Positions 14,766 through 21,916 of a DNA stretch of 34,910 nt are shown here, piece by piece. How positions within the stretch are numbered: the first letter of the stretch is position 1; each line of letters begins with the position of its first letter. The translations under genes and the position numbers were made by a program. The stretch lies in NCBI GenBank assembly GCA_001772335.1, contig METM01000008.1:1-34910 (forward strand). The letters run 5' to 3'. This DNA comes from a candidate division WOR-1 bacterium RIFCSPHIGHO2_01_FULL_53_15. GTDB taxonomy: Bacteria > Margulisbacteria > WOR-1 > O2-12-FULL-45-9 > XYB2-FULL-48-7. A model generated the notes under the pieces. The model ran no database searches and was not told the DNA's origin. It worked only from the letters and a program-made list of their open reading frames with translations.

Positions 14766-16067
14766 ATGATAGAGAACAAGTTCGACGCGATAGTCGTCGG
14801 CGCCGGACCGGCGGGAACGTCGGCCGCGCTGGTCATGGCGCAGAGCGGGCTTAACGTGGCGCTGGTCGAGCGGGGCGATTTTCCCGGCTCAAAGAATGTC
14901 ATGGGCGGCCAGATCTACAGTAAGAGTTTAAACGAGATCGTGCCGGAATTTTGGAAAGAGGCGCCGCTTGAGCGCGTCGTGGCCGAGAAACGATTCTGGT
15001 TCCTGTCAAAGGATTCAAAAGTTTCGGTCGCGCACAAGACCCCCAAATTTGCCCAGCCGCCTTACAACAGCTGTACTGTCCTGCGGGCCAAGTTCGATAA
15101 ATGGTTCGTCGGCAAGGCGATCGAAAAGGGCGCATTCTATATCCCGGAGACGCTGGTCGAAGATGTCATTCGCGACAACAAGGGGAGGATCATCGGCGTG
15201 AAGACGGGGAGGGCCGAGGGCGAACTCTACGCGCCGGTGGTTGTGGCCGCCGATGGTGTTAATTCACTCTTGTCTAAAGCGGCCGGCTTTCATCCTGAGC
15301 TCTCTCCCGAGAACGTGGCGCTGGCGGTCAAGGAGATCATCGCCATGCCCAGGAACAGGATTCAGGACCTCTTTGATCTTGAGGGGGAGCAGGGTTGTAC
15401 GATCGAGATCGCCGGCGAGATCACCAAGGGTATGGTCGGCGTTGGCTTTATCTATACCAATAAAACTACACTCTCGGTCGGGGTCGGCTGTATCCTCTCC
15501 GACTGGGTCAATTATAAAATGAGCCCTTACGACCTGATCGAAGAGATGAAAAACCATCCGGTCGTCAAACCCCTGCTTGAAGGCGGCCAGATCCGTGAAT
15601 ACCTGGCTCATCTTATTCCCGAGGGCGGCTACAACGCCATGCCGCTGCTTGTTAGTGACGGCTTCCTGGTCGCCGGCGACGCCGGGATGATGGTCAACGG
15701 CCTCCACCAGGAAGGCTCGAACCTGGCCATGACCTCGGGTAAAATGGCGGCGGAGACGATCATCGAGGCGCACAAAAAGGGCGATTTTTCCGCCCGTTGC
15801 CTTTCATTATATAAGAGGAAATTAGATGAGAGCTATGTTATTAAGGATTTGAAGAAGTATCGCAACAGTTATGCTTATTTAGAAGGCAACCGCCAGTTGC
15901 TCACGACTTATCCGGAGATCATCAATAATGCGGCGACAGAATTTCTAACCGTTGACGGCGTGCCCAAATGGGAGAAGCAAAAGAAAATTTTCAGATCGAC
16001 CTTGAAAAAGCGCAACCTGTGGGGACTGATCAAAGACGCCTATTCAGCTTGGAGGGCGTTTGGGTAA
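14766..16067 (+). CDS. fixC: Electron transfer flavoprotein-quinone oxidoreductase FixC
   Basis: A 433-residue FAD protein that takes electrons from EtfAB and delivers them to quinone. The N-terminus has the dinucleotide motif VVGAGPAGTSAALVMAQSG and the Glu-containing VALVERGDFPGSKN, and a later GFLVAGDAGMMVNGLHQEG binds FAD. The Fe-S domain found at the end of ETF-QO is absent, as in FixC, where FixX supplies it. ATG 14766 is chosen; the upstream sequence is part of the palindromic element and no strong ribosome site is visible. The fixX partner is displaced by an inserted gene. Confidence 0.95.
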   Translation: MIENKFDAIVVGAGPAGTSAALVMAQSGLNVALVERGDFPGSKNVMGGQIYSKSLNEIVPEFWKEAPLERVVAEKRFWFLSKDSKVSVAHKTPKFAQPPYNSCTVLRAKFDKWFVGKAIEKGAFYIPETLVEDVIRDNKGRIIGVKTGRAEGELYAPVVVAADGVNSLLSKAAGFHPELSPENVALAVKEIIAMPRNRIQDLFDLEGEQGCTIEIAGEITKGMVGVGFIYTNKTTLSVGVGCILSDWVNYKMSPYDLIEEMKNHPVVKPLLEGGQIREYLAHLIPEGGYNAMPLLVSDGFLVAGDAGMMVNGLHQEGSNLAMTSGKMAAETIIEAHKKGDFSARCLSLYKRKLDESYVIKDLKKYRNSYAYLEGNRQLLTTYPEIINNAATEFLTVDGVPKWEKQKKIFRSTLKKRNLWGLIKDAYSAWRAFG

Positions 16068-16099
16068 GAAAATAATTCTGTGAAGTAAATTCAATTATA

Positions 16100-17485
16100 A
16101 TGCATAAGAAAGAATTATCGGCAATTATTAAGTCCGGTGAAAACTCAAGGGTAGAATTCAAGTCGTCCTTAGCTAATCTTAACAGGTTAGGGGAGATCGC
16201 TTGTTCTTTTGCTAATTCCCGGGGTGGCGTCATTCTAGGCGGCGTCTCTGATGACGGGCAAATCGTTGGGGTTGATGTTGGGCGGCAAACGCTGGAGCGT
16301 GTTGTCGATGTTATTGTTGATAATTCTGACCCTAAAATATACCCCAAAGTAATCCCGGTAGTTATCGGGGCCAAGCAGATCATTGTTATTAAAGTCAATG
16401 AAAGCCATGACAAGCCACATCTCTTTCAGGGGCGGGTGTTTATCCGCATCGGCAAGAACACCAAACCGATGAGCCGCAACGAGTATGAGCGGTTGTTGAT
16501 CAAAAGGAGCCGGACCGATGTCCGATACGACAGGGAAGAGTGCGCCGGGGCTAAACTGAAAGATATCGACTGGCTCAAGGTTAAATGGTTTAAATCCGTT
16601 TATAAAGATTATTCCGGGAAGGCCGTTTCATCCTCCGATGAAAAACTGCTGGCAGGCCTGGGTTGTATTAAAGGCGGCAGAGTGCTAAACGGGGGGATGT
16701 TATTATTCGGCAAACAACCGGAAAAATTTATTCCCCAGAATCAGATTACGATTGTCAGGTACCCCGGAGAAAGCGTTTCTGATCGTTACCTCGATATCAA
16801 GGACTTTTACGGCAGTTTGTTCGATCTCATAGATAAAGCCGATGACTATATCAAGGAGCATATTCAGATCGCTTCCCGCCTTATCCCCGGGCAAATCCCT
16901 CGCGAAGAGATTCCTGAATACCCTCTTTATGCCATCCGTGAGCTGATAGTCAATGCGGTCGCCCACCGGGATTATTTTATTTCCGGCAGTCGTATAATAA
17001 TCAAGATGTTTAAGGGAAAGATAGAATACAGTAGTCCGGGTGGGCTGCCGGAGGGGATCACGCCAAAAAACATGATCAACAAGCAGTCATCACGCAATCC
17101 AACTTTAGTCAAAGCGCTTAACCGGGTCAAGTATATCGAAGCGATAGGCGATGGCATCAACAGGATTTGTGACGCGGTCAGAGAACACCCGCTGAAGCCC
17201 AAAATGCCTCTCTTTAGGGATGTCGGAGAAAACGTCATTGCTGCTCTATTCGCGGCTGATTTAAGCAAAATTGAAAAGGAAGAATTAAAGCTGGAGTTAA
17301 ACGAAAGACAAAGGAAAGCATTAAAATATGTCCGAGAAAAAGGCAAAATATCTAATAGAGAATACCAAGAGATAAACAAAACCACCAAAATTACTGCCGC
17401 AAGGGATTTAAGGTCTCTTGTAAATCAAAAAAAGCTTAAGAAGATGGGAAAAGGAAGAAGTATCCATTATATGCTTTTTCAATGA
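16100..17485 (+). CDS. AlbA_2 / HATPase_c_4 putative transcriptional regulator or helicase-related protein
   Basis: A 461-residue protein of the family often labelled ATP-dependent DNA helicase RecG-related or divergent AAA-4. Residues 1-115 are the AlbA_2 (Schlafen-like) domain (SGENSRVEFKSS, FANSRGGVILGGVSDDGQIVG, FIRIGKNTKPM). Residues 270-390 contain a GHKL ATPase: N-box RELIVNAVAHRDY, then SPGGLPEGIT and a GIxRI helix. The last 60 residues (KALKYVREKGKISNREYQEINKTTKITAARDLRSLV) form a winged helix. The role is unknown; such genes are scattered and often travel with mobile or defence genes. It splits fixC from fixX. A TATAAT overlaps its ATG, so the true start or promoter is uncertain. 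Confidence 0.85.
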   Translation: MHKKELSAIIKSGENSRVEFKSSLANLNRLGEIACSFANSRGGVILGGVSDDGQIVGVDVGRQTLERVVDVIVDNSDPKIYPKVIPVVIGAKQIIVIKVNESHDKPHLFQGRVFIRIGKNTKPMSRNEYERLLIKRSRTDVRYDREECAGAKLKDIDWLKVKWFKSVYKDYSGKAVSSSDEKLLAGLGCIKGGRVLNGGMLLFGKQPEKFIPQNQITIVRYPGESVSDRYLDIKDFYGSLFDLIDKADDYIKEHIQIASRLIPGQIPREEIPEYPLYAIRELIVNAVAHRDYFISGSRIIIKMFKGKIEYSSPGGLPEGITPKNMINKQSSRNPTLVKALNRVKYIEAIGDGINRICDAVREHPLKPKMPLFRDVGENVIAALFAADLSKIEKEELKLELNERQRKALKYVREKGKISNREYQEINKTTKITAARDLRSLVNQKKLKKMGKGRSIHYMLFQ

Positions 17486-17514
17486 TACGATTATGATACG
17501 ATTATGATACGATT
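17482..17514. repeat. Three tandem copies of an 11-bp unit
   Basis: ATGATACGATT at 17482-17492, 17493-17503 and 17504-17514, all identical, followed by a partial copy. The array starts at the stop codon of the AlbA_2 gene. Confidence 0.95.
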
Positions 17515-17548
17515 ATGGCAAAACATTGTGTGTGTGGCGTTTATGAAA

Positions 17549-17567
17549 CGTACGAAAATATCGTACG
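17549..17567. promoter_or_regulatory. Perfect inverted repeat upstream of fixX
   Basis: CGTACGA (17549-17555), five-base centre AAATA, TCGTACG (17561-17567). It lies 32 bases before the fixX ATG and could be an operator or a small hairpin. No T tract follows, so it is not a typical terminator. Confidence 0.5.
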
Positions 17568-17599
17568 GTTGAAATAGATTTAAAGGGGAACCAGTAAAA

Positions 17600-17869
17600 A
17601 TGAAACTCGAAGACAAATTGTTTCTTGACCGCTATGTGGTCGACAATATCCCGCATCTCAAGATCAAAGACCCGAGCGTTTGCACGATGTGCGTCAAAAA
17701 ACAATGCCTCTATACCTGTCCGGCCCAGGTTTATAAAGAGGAAGAAGGCAAAATTGTTGTTTCCTACGAGGGCTGTGTCGAGTGCGGCACCTGCCGGATC
17801 ATCTGCAGTGAGAATTTGGAGTGGAAGTACCCGAGGGGCGGCTTTGGGATATCTTATAAGTTTGGCTGA
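17600..17869 (+). CDS. fixX: Ferredoxin-like protein FixX
   Basis: An 89-residue ferredoxin-like subunit of the FixABCX/ETF-QO complex, carrying the [4Fe-4S] cluster that assists FixC. The cysteine pattern is CTMCVKKQCLYTCP followed by GCVECGTCRIIC, and the end WKYPRGGFGISYKFG is the family C-terminal signature. A GGGGAA ribosome site precedes the ATG. It is cut off from fixC by the AlbA_2 gene, and its last 13 codons reappear at the end of the next gene. Confidence 0.93.
   Translation: MKLEDKLFLDRYVVDNIPHLKIKDPSVCTMCVKKQCLYTCPAQVYKEEEGKIVVSYEGCVECGTCRIICSENLEWKYPRGGFGISYKFG
17831..17869 (+). repeat. fixX 3' end, copy 1 of a diverged direct repeat
   Basis: The final 36 coding bases of fixX (17831-17866) align without gaps to 19021-19056 with 28 identities. 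The encoded residues PRGGFGISYKFG and PRGGFGVSYKFG differ only at Ile/Val. Confidence 0.9.
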
Positions 17870-17898
17870 TTGCATATGGTGACACTATATGCTATTAT
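17870..17898 (+). promoter_or_regulatory. Promoter of the DUF4143-type ATPase gene
   Basis: TTGCAT (17870-17875), 17 bases, TATTAT (17893-17898). The -35 begins directly after the fixX stop. Predicted +1 is three bases before ATG 17908. Confidence 0.5.
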
Positions 17899-17907
17899 GA
17901 TTGCGTT

Positions 17908-19059
17908 ATGATCAAAAGGAAGTTTTGGCTGGAAAGAATTGAGGCGGCCTGGCGGGAACGGTCGATCCTCTGGCTGTCGGGAGTGCGGCGGGCCGGCAAG
18001 ACGTTTTTGTGTCGAAGTTTGCCCGGCGTGGAATACTTTGATTGCGAGCTGCCGCGAACAAGGCAGATAATGGATGATCCGGAGGCCTTTCTGGAAAGCT
18101 TGCCCGGCCGACGCGTTGTTCTGGATGAAATCCATCGACTGGGCAATCCGGCGCAATTGTTGAAAATCGCGGCCGACCATTATCCTTCAATAAAAATACT
18201 GGCGACCGGCTCGTCAACGCTCGGCGCCTCTAAAAAGTTTAAAGATACGTTAACCGGACGCAAGAAAGAACTTTGGTTGACGCCGATGATTTCGCAGGAT
18301 CTCCGTGATTTTGGCCGGCCCGACCTGCGCCATCGTTTTCTTCATGGCGGGCTGCCCCCTTTTTTTCTGGCCAAAAAAATTCCGGAGCCGGATTTTCAAG
18401 AATGGCTGGATTCTTTTTGGGCCAAGGATATCCAGGAGCTCTTTCATCTCGAGCGCCATTATTCATTCCAAAAGTTCGTCGAATTGCTGATGGTTCAAAG
18501 CGGCGGGATATTTGAGGCCACGCGTTTTACCAGCCCGTGCGAAGTGAGCCGCGCGACTATTCAGAACTATCTAAAAGTGCTGGAAGCGACATTTGTCGCG
18601 CATGTGATCCGTCCCTACAGCACCCATCGGCCCGCAGAAATTATTACCGCGCCAAAGGTCTATAGCTTCGATACCGGTTTTATCTGTTATTACAGGGGCT
18701 GGAATTCGCTGCGGCGGGAAGATCTCGGCTTCCTCTGGGAACACTATATTTTAAATGAATTTCATGCGGCTTCACAATCCAGAGAAGTCCGCTACTGGCG
18801 CGATAAACGCGGACATGAGGTGGATTTTATCCTGGTTGATCAGCGGGGAATTCCCGCGGCAATTGAATGTAAATGGTCGGCGGCCGAATTTGATCCGGCC
18901 GGACTTCGAGCTTTCCGCCGGCAATATCCCCGTGGCAAAAATTTTGTCATCGCTCACGATGTTGTCAGGTCTTTTCGCAGAAAATACGGCAATATCGATG
19001 TGGATTTCGTCGGAGAGGCGCCTCGCGGCGGGTTTGGGGTTTCGTATAAGTTCGGCTAA
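17908..19059 (+). CDS. AAA_14/DUF4143-family ATPase carrying a FixX-like tail
   Basis: A 383-residue ATPase of the widespread AAA_14 plus DUF4143 family, whose cellular role is not established. Walker A is GVRRAGKTFL near residue 25-34, Walker B RVVLDEIHR near 70, and sensor-like ILATGSSTL follows. The DUF4143 half contains a restriction-endonuclease-like signature, RDKRGHEVDFIL then AIECKW, matching a PD-(D/E)XK arrangement. The last 12 residues, PRGGFGVSYKFG, are not family features: they copy the FixX C-terminus. This suggests the gene entered beside fixX and ends in a duplicated fixX 3' fragment. It converges on lysR with a three- to four-base overlap. Confidence 0.88.
   Translation: MIKRKFWLERIEAAWRERSILWLSGVRRAGKTFLCRSLPGVEYFDCELPRTRQIMDDPEAFLESLPGRRVVLDEIHRLGNPAQLLKIAADHYPSIKILATGSSTLGASKKFKDTLTGRKKELWLTPMISQDLRDFGRPDLRHRFLHGGLPPFFLAKKIPEPDFQEWLDSFWAKDIQELFHLERHYSFQKFVELLMVQSGGIFEATRFTSPCEVSRATIQNYLKVLEATFVAHVIRPYSTHRPAEIITAPKVYSFDTGFICYYRGWNSLRREDLGFLWEHYILNEFHAASQSREVRYWRDKRGHEVDFILVDQRGIPAAIECKWSAAEFDPAGLRAFRRQYPRGKNFVIAHDVVRSFRRKYGNIDVDFVGEAPRGGFGVSYKFG
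19021..19059 (+). repeat. fixX 3' end, copy 2, forming the C-terminus of the ATPase
   Basis: Gapless partner of 17831-17869, read in the same coding frame. Seven of the eight base differences are silent. The two copies bracket about 1.15 kb that holds only the ATPase gene. Confidence 0.88.
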
Positions 19060-19937
19060 AGCGCGCGAATCATCTCCTTGAGGAAATTTTCGGCCGGCGG
19101 AGAAAGCGTTTCACCGCTTCTGATGACGGCGGCCAGCGGCCGGGGCAGGCGGGCGTTGGAAAAACGGATCCCTTTCAGCAGGCCGTGAGCAATCTCTTTT
19201 TTGACGGTGGCTGAAGGCAGGATGGATATGCCCGCGCCGATCTCAACCGCCTGCTTGACGGTCTCGATATTATCAAACTCCATCTTAACTTTTGCTTCAA
19301 CACGATGTTTTTTGAAGATCTTATCAAGTGCCTCGCGGGTCGGGATATCTTTTTTGAAGCCGATAAATTCGAAGCCGGAGATCTTGTTGATCTCTATCCG
19401 CTTATAACGGGCCAGGGGATGCCGGGGCGGGGTGACCAGGATCAGGCTGTCATTTTTAAAAGGGATGATCTTCAGGCGGGGCTGCTCCTTCGGATAAGCG
19501 ACAAAGCCGATCTCGATCCGCCGCTCTAACAGGTCCTGGTAGATCTTTGGCGAGTGGCTGAAACTGATGTCCAGATCGACGCCGGGAAACTTTTTTAGAA
19601 AATGTTTTATGCAGGGGTTAAGCTCATAGAGCCCGATGCTGTAGATGGTGGCGACTTTCAGGGTGCCCTGAACGGTGCCGGAGAGGGATTTGAGGCGCGA
19701 GCAGAGGAGCTGGTAGGCGTTGAGTATCTTGCGGCTTTCTTCATAAAGGATCTTCCCCGCCGGCGACAGGTCAATGATCTTGCCGCTGCGCGCGAGCAGG
19801 GGAGAGCCGAATTCCGCCTCCAGGCGCTTAAACTTCTGGCTGATGGCCGGTTGGGTCAGGAAATTCAGCCAGGCGCATTCGGAGAAGCTTTTTGTCTCCG
19901 CCAGGTCAACCCAGATCTTTAGGTCTTCAAGCTGCAT
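19056..19937 (-). CDS. LysR-family transcriptional regulator
   Basis: A 293-residue LysR-type regulator. Residues 1-65 are the winged helix-turn-helix (ETKSFSECAWLNFLTQPAISQKFKRLEAEFGSPLLAR), and residues 90-290 the effector-binding domain with the usual GTLKVATIYSIGLYELNPCI and EIGAGISILPSATV segments. It is divergent from the heme-bearing outer-membrane protein gene, with a symmetric AT-rich site between them, so that gene is the likely target. The co-inducer is unknown. The start is ATG 19937. Confidence 0.93.
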   Translation of the reverse strand: MQLEDLKIWVDLAETKSFSECAWLNFLTQPAISQKFKRLEAEFGSPLLARSGKIIDLSPAGKILYEESRKILNAYQLLCSRLKSLSGTVQGTLKVATIYSIGLYELNPCIKHFLKKFPGVDLDISFSHSPKIYQDLLERRIEIGFVAYPKEQPRLKIIPFKNDSLILVTPPRHPLARYKRIEINKISGFEFIGFKKDIPTREALDKIFKKHRVEAKVKMEFDNIETVKQAVEIGAGISILPSATVKKEIAHGLLKGIRFSNARLPRPLAAVIRSGETLSPPAENFLKEMIRAL

Positions 19938-19963
19938 AAGTATTAGTATTTATTATGGTAGGC

Positions 19964-19987
19964 ATAAATAAATTTCATTTTACTTAT
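19964..19987. promoter_or_regulatory. Candidate LysR-type operator
   Basis: ATAAATAAA (19964-19972), six bases, TTTACTTAT (19979-19987): nine-base arms with one mismatch, in the size range of LysR T-N11-A sites. A second related AT-rich half-symmetric stretch runs from 19937 to 19956. Both lie between lysR and the divergent barrel gene. Confidence 0.5.
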
Positions 19988-20040
19988 ACCACGGAGCGGT
20001 CTAAAATTCAACTATAAATTAAAAAAAGGAGTTGGTTGGG

Positions 20041-21237
20041 ATGAAAAAGTTTCTGGTTTTCGGTTTCGCGTTGGCCCTGGTTCTGGCCTGGATCACGGAT
20101 GCGGAGGCGATCACGGCCTGGTCGCGCAAATACGGGGCGGATTGCTCCATGTGCCACTGGAAGCAGAATAAGCTGAACGCGACCGGGAAAGAATTCTTAA
20201 AAAGAGGGCATCGCATGGCCGGGGAGAGCGGCAAGGCTAAAGAAGGGGGCGTTTGGAACAATATCAGCGATTATGTCAGCTTGACCGAGAAGATCCGCGT
20301 GCAGTCCGAACAAGGATCGAGCCGCCCCGGTTTTTACGTTGAGGCATTGGCGCTTTATTCCGGCGGGCCGATCGATGATAAGTTCTCATATTTCTTCGAG
20401 CAATATCTTCATGAAAACAACAAGAGCGGCGCCGACAGGGAAAAGTTAGCGGAAGCTTACCTTGAATATACATCGAGCGATGATGCGGACTTCTGGATAG
20501 CCCGTATCGGCCAGATCTCTCCTAATCTCATGCACATCTACGGCACCGGCGGCCGCCTGTCCATCAGCCGCCCCTATGTGCTTGAATCGGCCAGTTTCGC
20601 TTCGAACAACCCTTACGCGCCGCGCGGGCGGCAGTATGGCGTTGAAGTGGGAGCCAATGTATGGGATACCTTCGGCGTGCTCGGGGTCGTCAACGGCACG
20701 GGGCATAAGATCATCAACCCGCCCGGCGACACCAACGCGGCTAAGGATTTTTACGCGACGGTCGAAAAGGTATTTGACGCGAACGGCAGCAGTGTCGGCT
20801 TCTACGGTTATAAAGGGACCTGGCAATTGACCCCCACCGTTGCCACCGATACCGGCATCAGCACGACATATCTTTCCACGGCCGAGACCAACTTCTACCA
20901 GCTCGGTTTGCTCGGGAATTATACTCTTGACCGCGTCAGCGTGCTGGGCGGCGTCCTGGCCGGCGTGAACACCCCGACCGGCGGGACCGAGACGAACAAC
21001 CTGGGCTATTACGTCCAGTGCGACCTGGCCCTGGGCGAGAAAGCGGCTGTCTTCGGCCGGTATGATAATTGGGACGGCAACACCGCCACTGCCAATAACG
21101 AAACCCAGCAGTTAGCGGCGGGCTTTTCTGTCGAGCCGTTGAGCTCCGGCCGCGTTGCGCTCGAAGGATCAGCGACGAAGACCGGCACGGCTGCCTTTAC
21201 GACAAAAGCCGTGCTGGAAACGCAGTACATGTTTTAA
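20041..21237 (+). CDS. Outer-membrane beta-barrel protein with an N-terminal c-type heme motif
   Basis: A 398-residue exported protein. Residues 1-23 are a signal peptide. Immediately after it, FARKY-type sequence AWSRKYGADCSMCHWKQNKLNATGKEFLKRGH holds one heme motif, Cys35-Ser-Met-Cys38-His39. The rest is rich in alternating polar/aromatic strands (YFYATVEK-like, FYQLGLLGNYTL, LGYYVQCDLAL, AAVFGRYDNW) and ends in phenylalanine (TQYMF), the usual signal for outer-membrane barrel assembly. This is a cytochrome-porin type protein, plausibly moving electrons or solutes across the outer membrane. ATG 20041 follows an AAAGGAG site; the TTG at 20032 is less likely. Confidence 0.85.
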   Translation: MKKFLVFGFALALVLAWITDAEAITAWSRKYGADCSMCHWKQNKLNATGKEFLKRGHRMAGESGKAKEGGVWNNISDYVSLTEKIRVQSEQGSSRPGFYVEALALYSGGPIDDKFSYFFEQYLHENNKSGADREKLAEAYLEYTSSDDADFWIARIGQISPNLMHIYGTGGRLSISRPYVLESASFASNNPYAPRGRQYGVEVGANVWDTFGVLGVVNGTGHKIINPPGDTNAAKDFYATVEKVFDANGSSVGFYGYKGTWQLTPTVATDTGISTTYLSTAETNFYQLGLLGNYTLDRVSVLGGVLAGVNTPTGGTETNNLGYYVQCDLALGEKAAVFGRYDNWDGNTATANNETQQLAAGFSVEPLSSGRVALEGSATKTGTAAFTTKAVLETQYMF

Positions 21238-21242
21238 TTTGA

Positions 21243-21248
21243 TATAAT
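21243..21248 (+). promoter_or_regulatory. Extended -10 of the Moco operon
   Basis: TGATATAAT with the hexamer at 21243-21248, five bases after the barrel gene stop. Predicted +1 at about 21255 is the start of the riboswitch. No good -35 is visible. Confidence 0.6.
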
Positions 21249-21251
21249 AGA

Positions 21252-21340
21252 GTTCTCCGATCCGCCCGGCCTGATCTTTAGATGGCTCGGCGGACGTTAG
21301 GGTGCGGTTCGAAAGGATCGCGCCTCCCATTTTGGAAAGG
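21252..21340 (+). ncRNA. Moco riboswitch (molybdenum cofactor RNA motif)
   Basis: The leader of the Moco biosynthesis operon carries the hallmarks of the Moco RNA element. These are TTCTCCGA at the 5' side, a stem TCCGCC (21261-21266)/GGCGGA (21289-21294), the link CGTTAGGGT, a GAAA-capped stem GCGGTTC (21304-21310)/GGATCGC (21315-21321), and the conserved 3' part GCCTCCCATTTTGGAAAGG (21322-21340). The GGAAAGGAG end is also the ribosome site of mobA, six bases before its ATG, so control is probably at translation initiation. No terminator hairpin intervenes. Assignment is by recalled consensus. Confidence 0.8.
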
Positions 21341-21346
21341 AGAAAT

Positions 21347-21916
21347 ATGAACGGCATCATTCTCGCCGGCGGCAAGAGTTCACGCTTTGGCGAAAACAAG
21401 GCATTGGCTAAGATCGAAGATCAACCGCTGATCGAGAGGACGGCTTGCTTCCTGGGACAGTTTTTCCCAAAGGTCTACATTATCGCCAACACCCCGGACG
21501 ATTACCAATATTTGGGGCTTGAGATCAGGGCCGATCTTATTAAAGGCCGCGGGCCGCTCGGCGGCATTCACGCCGGCCTGACGGCTTCCACCGGTTTTAA
21601 AAATTTTATCACCGCCTGTGATATGCCCTACCTGAGCCGAGAGCTCATTTGTCATCTGGCGAAAAGTTCAGTCGGCTTTGACCTAGTCGTGCCGCGCTTT
21701 TCCGGCCGGCTCCAGCCGCTGTGCGCAGTTTACACGAAGACCTGCCTGCCTCAGATCGAGCGGCAGTTAACAGAAGGGGATTTGAGATTGACCGGCCTGA
21801 TCGAAGCGGTGAATTCAAGGATCATTGAAGAAGATGAGATCACGGCGATCGACCCGGCGGGGAGTTCTTTTGCCAACATCAATACAAAGGAAGATTATGC
21901 GGCCATTAGCCGATAA
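21347..21916 (+). CDS. mobA: Molybdenum cofactor guanylyltransferase MobA
   Basis: Adds GMP to molybdopterin to make the guanine dinucleotide cofactor used by DMSO-reductase-family enzymes, such as the oxidoreductase at 28039. The 189-residue protein has the nucleotidyltransferase signature ILAGGKSSRFGENKAL at residues 5-20, RGPLGGIHAGL, the metal-binding ACDMPYL, and a C-terminal FANINTKEDY. ATG 21347 is preceded by GGAAAGGAG within the riboswitch, so the longer frame starting at 21302 is rejected. It overlaps moaA by 20 bases. Confidence 0.93.
   Translation: MNGIILAGGKSSRFGENKALAKIEDQPLIERTACFLGQFFPKVYIIANTPDDYQYLGLEIRADLIKGRGPLGGIHAGLTASTGFKNFITACDMPYLSRELICHLAKSSVGFDLVVPRFSGRLQPLCAVYTKTCLPQIERQLTEGDLRLTGLIEAVNSRIIEEDEITAIDPAGSSFANINTKEDYAAISR

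Noticed and set aside
16078-16097. Possible Rex half-site CTGTGAA upstream of the AlbA_2 gene
   Set aside because: The second half (ATTCAAT) does not match TTCACAA.
16055-17542. GGCGTTT at 16055-16061 and 17536-17542 as target-site duplication around the AlbA_2 gene
   Set aside because: Only seven bases, not exactly at the gene borders, and expected by chance.
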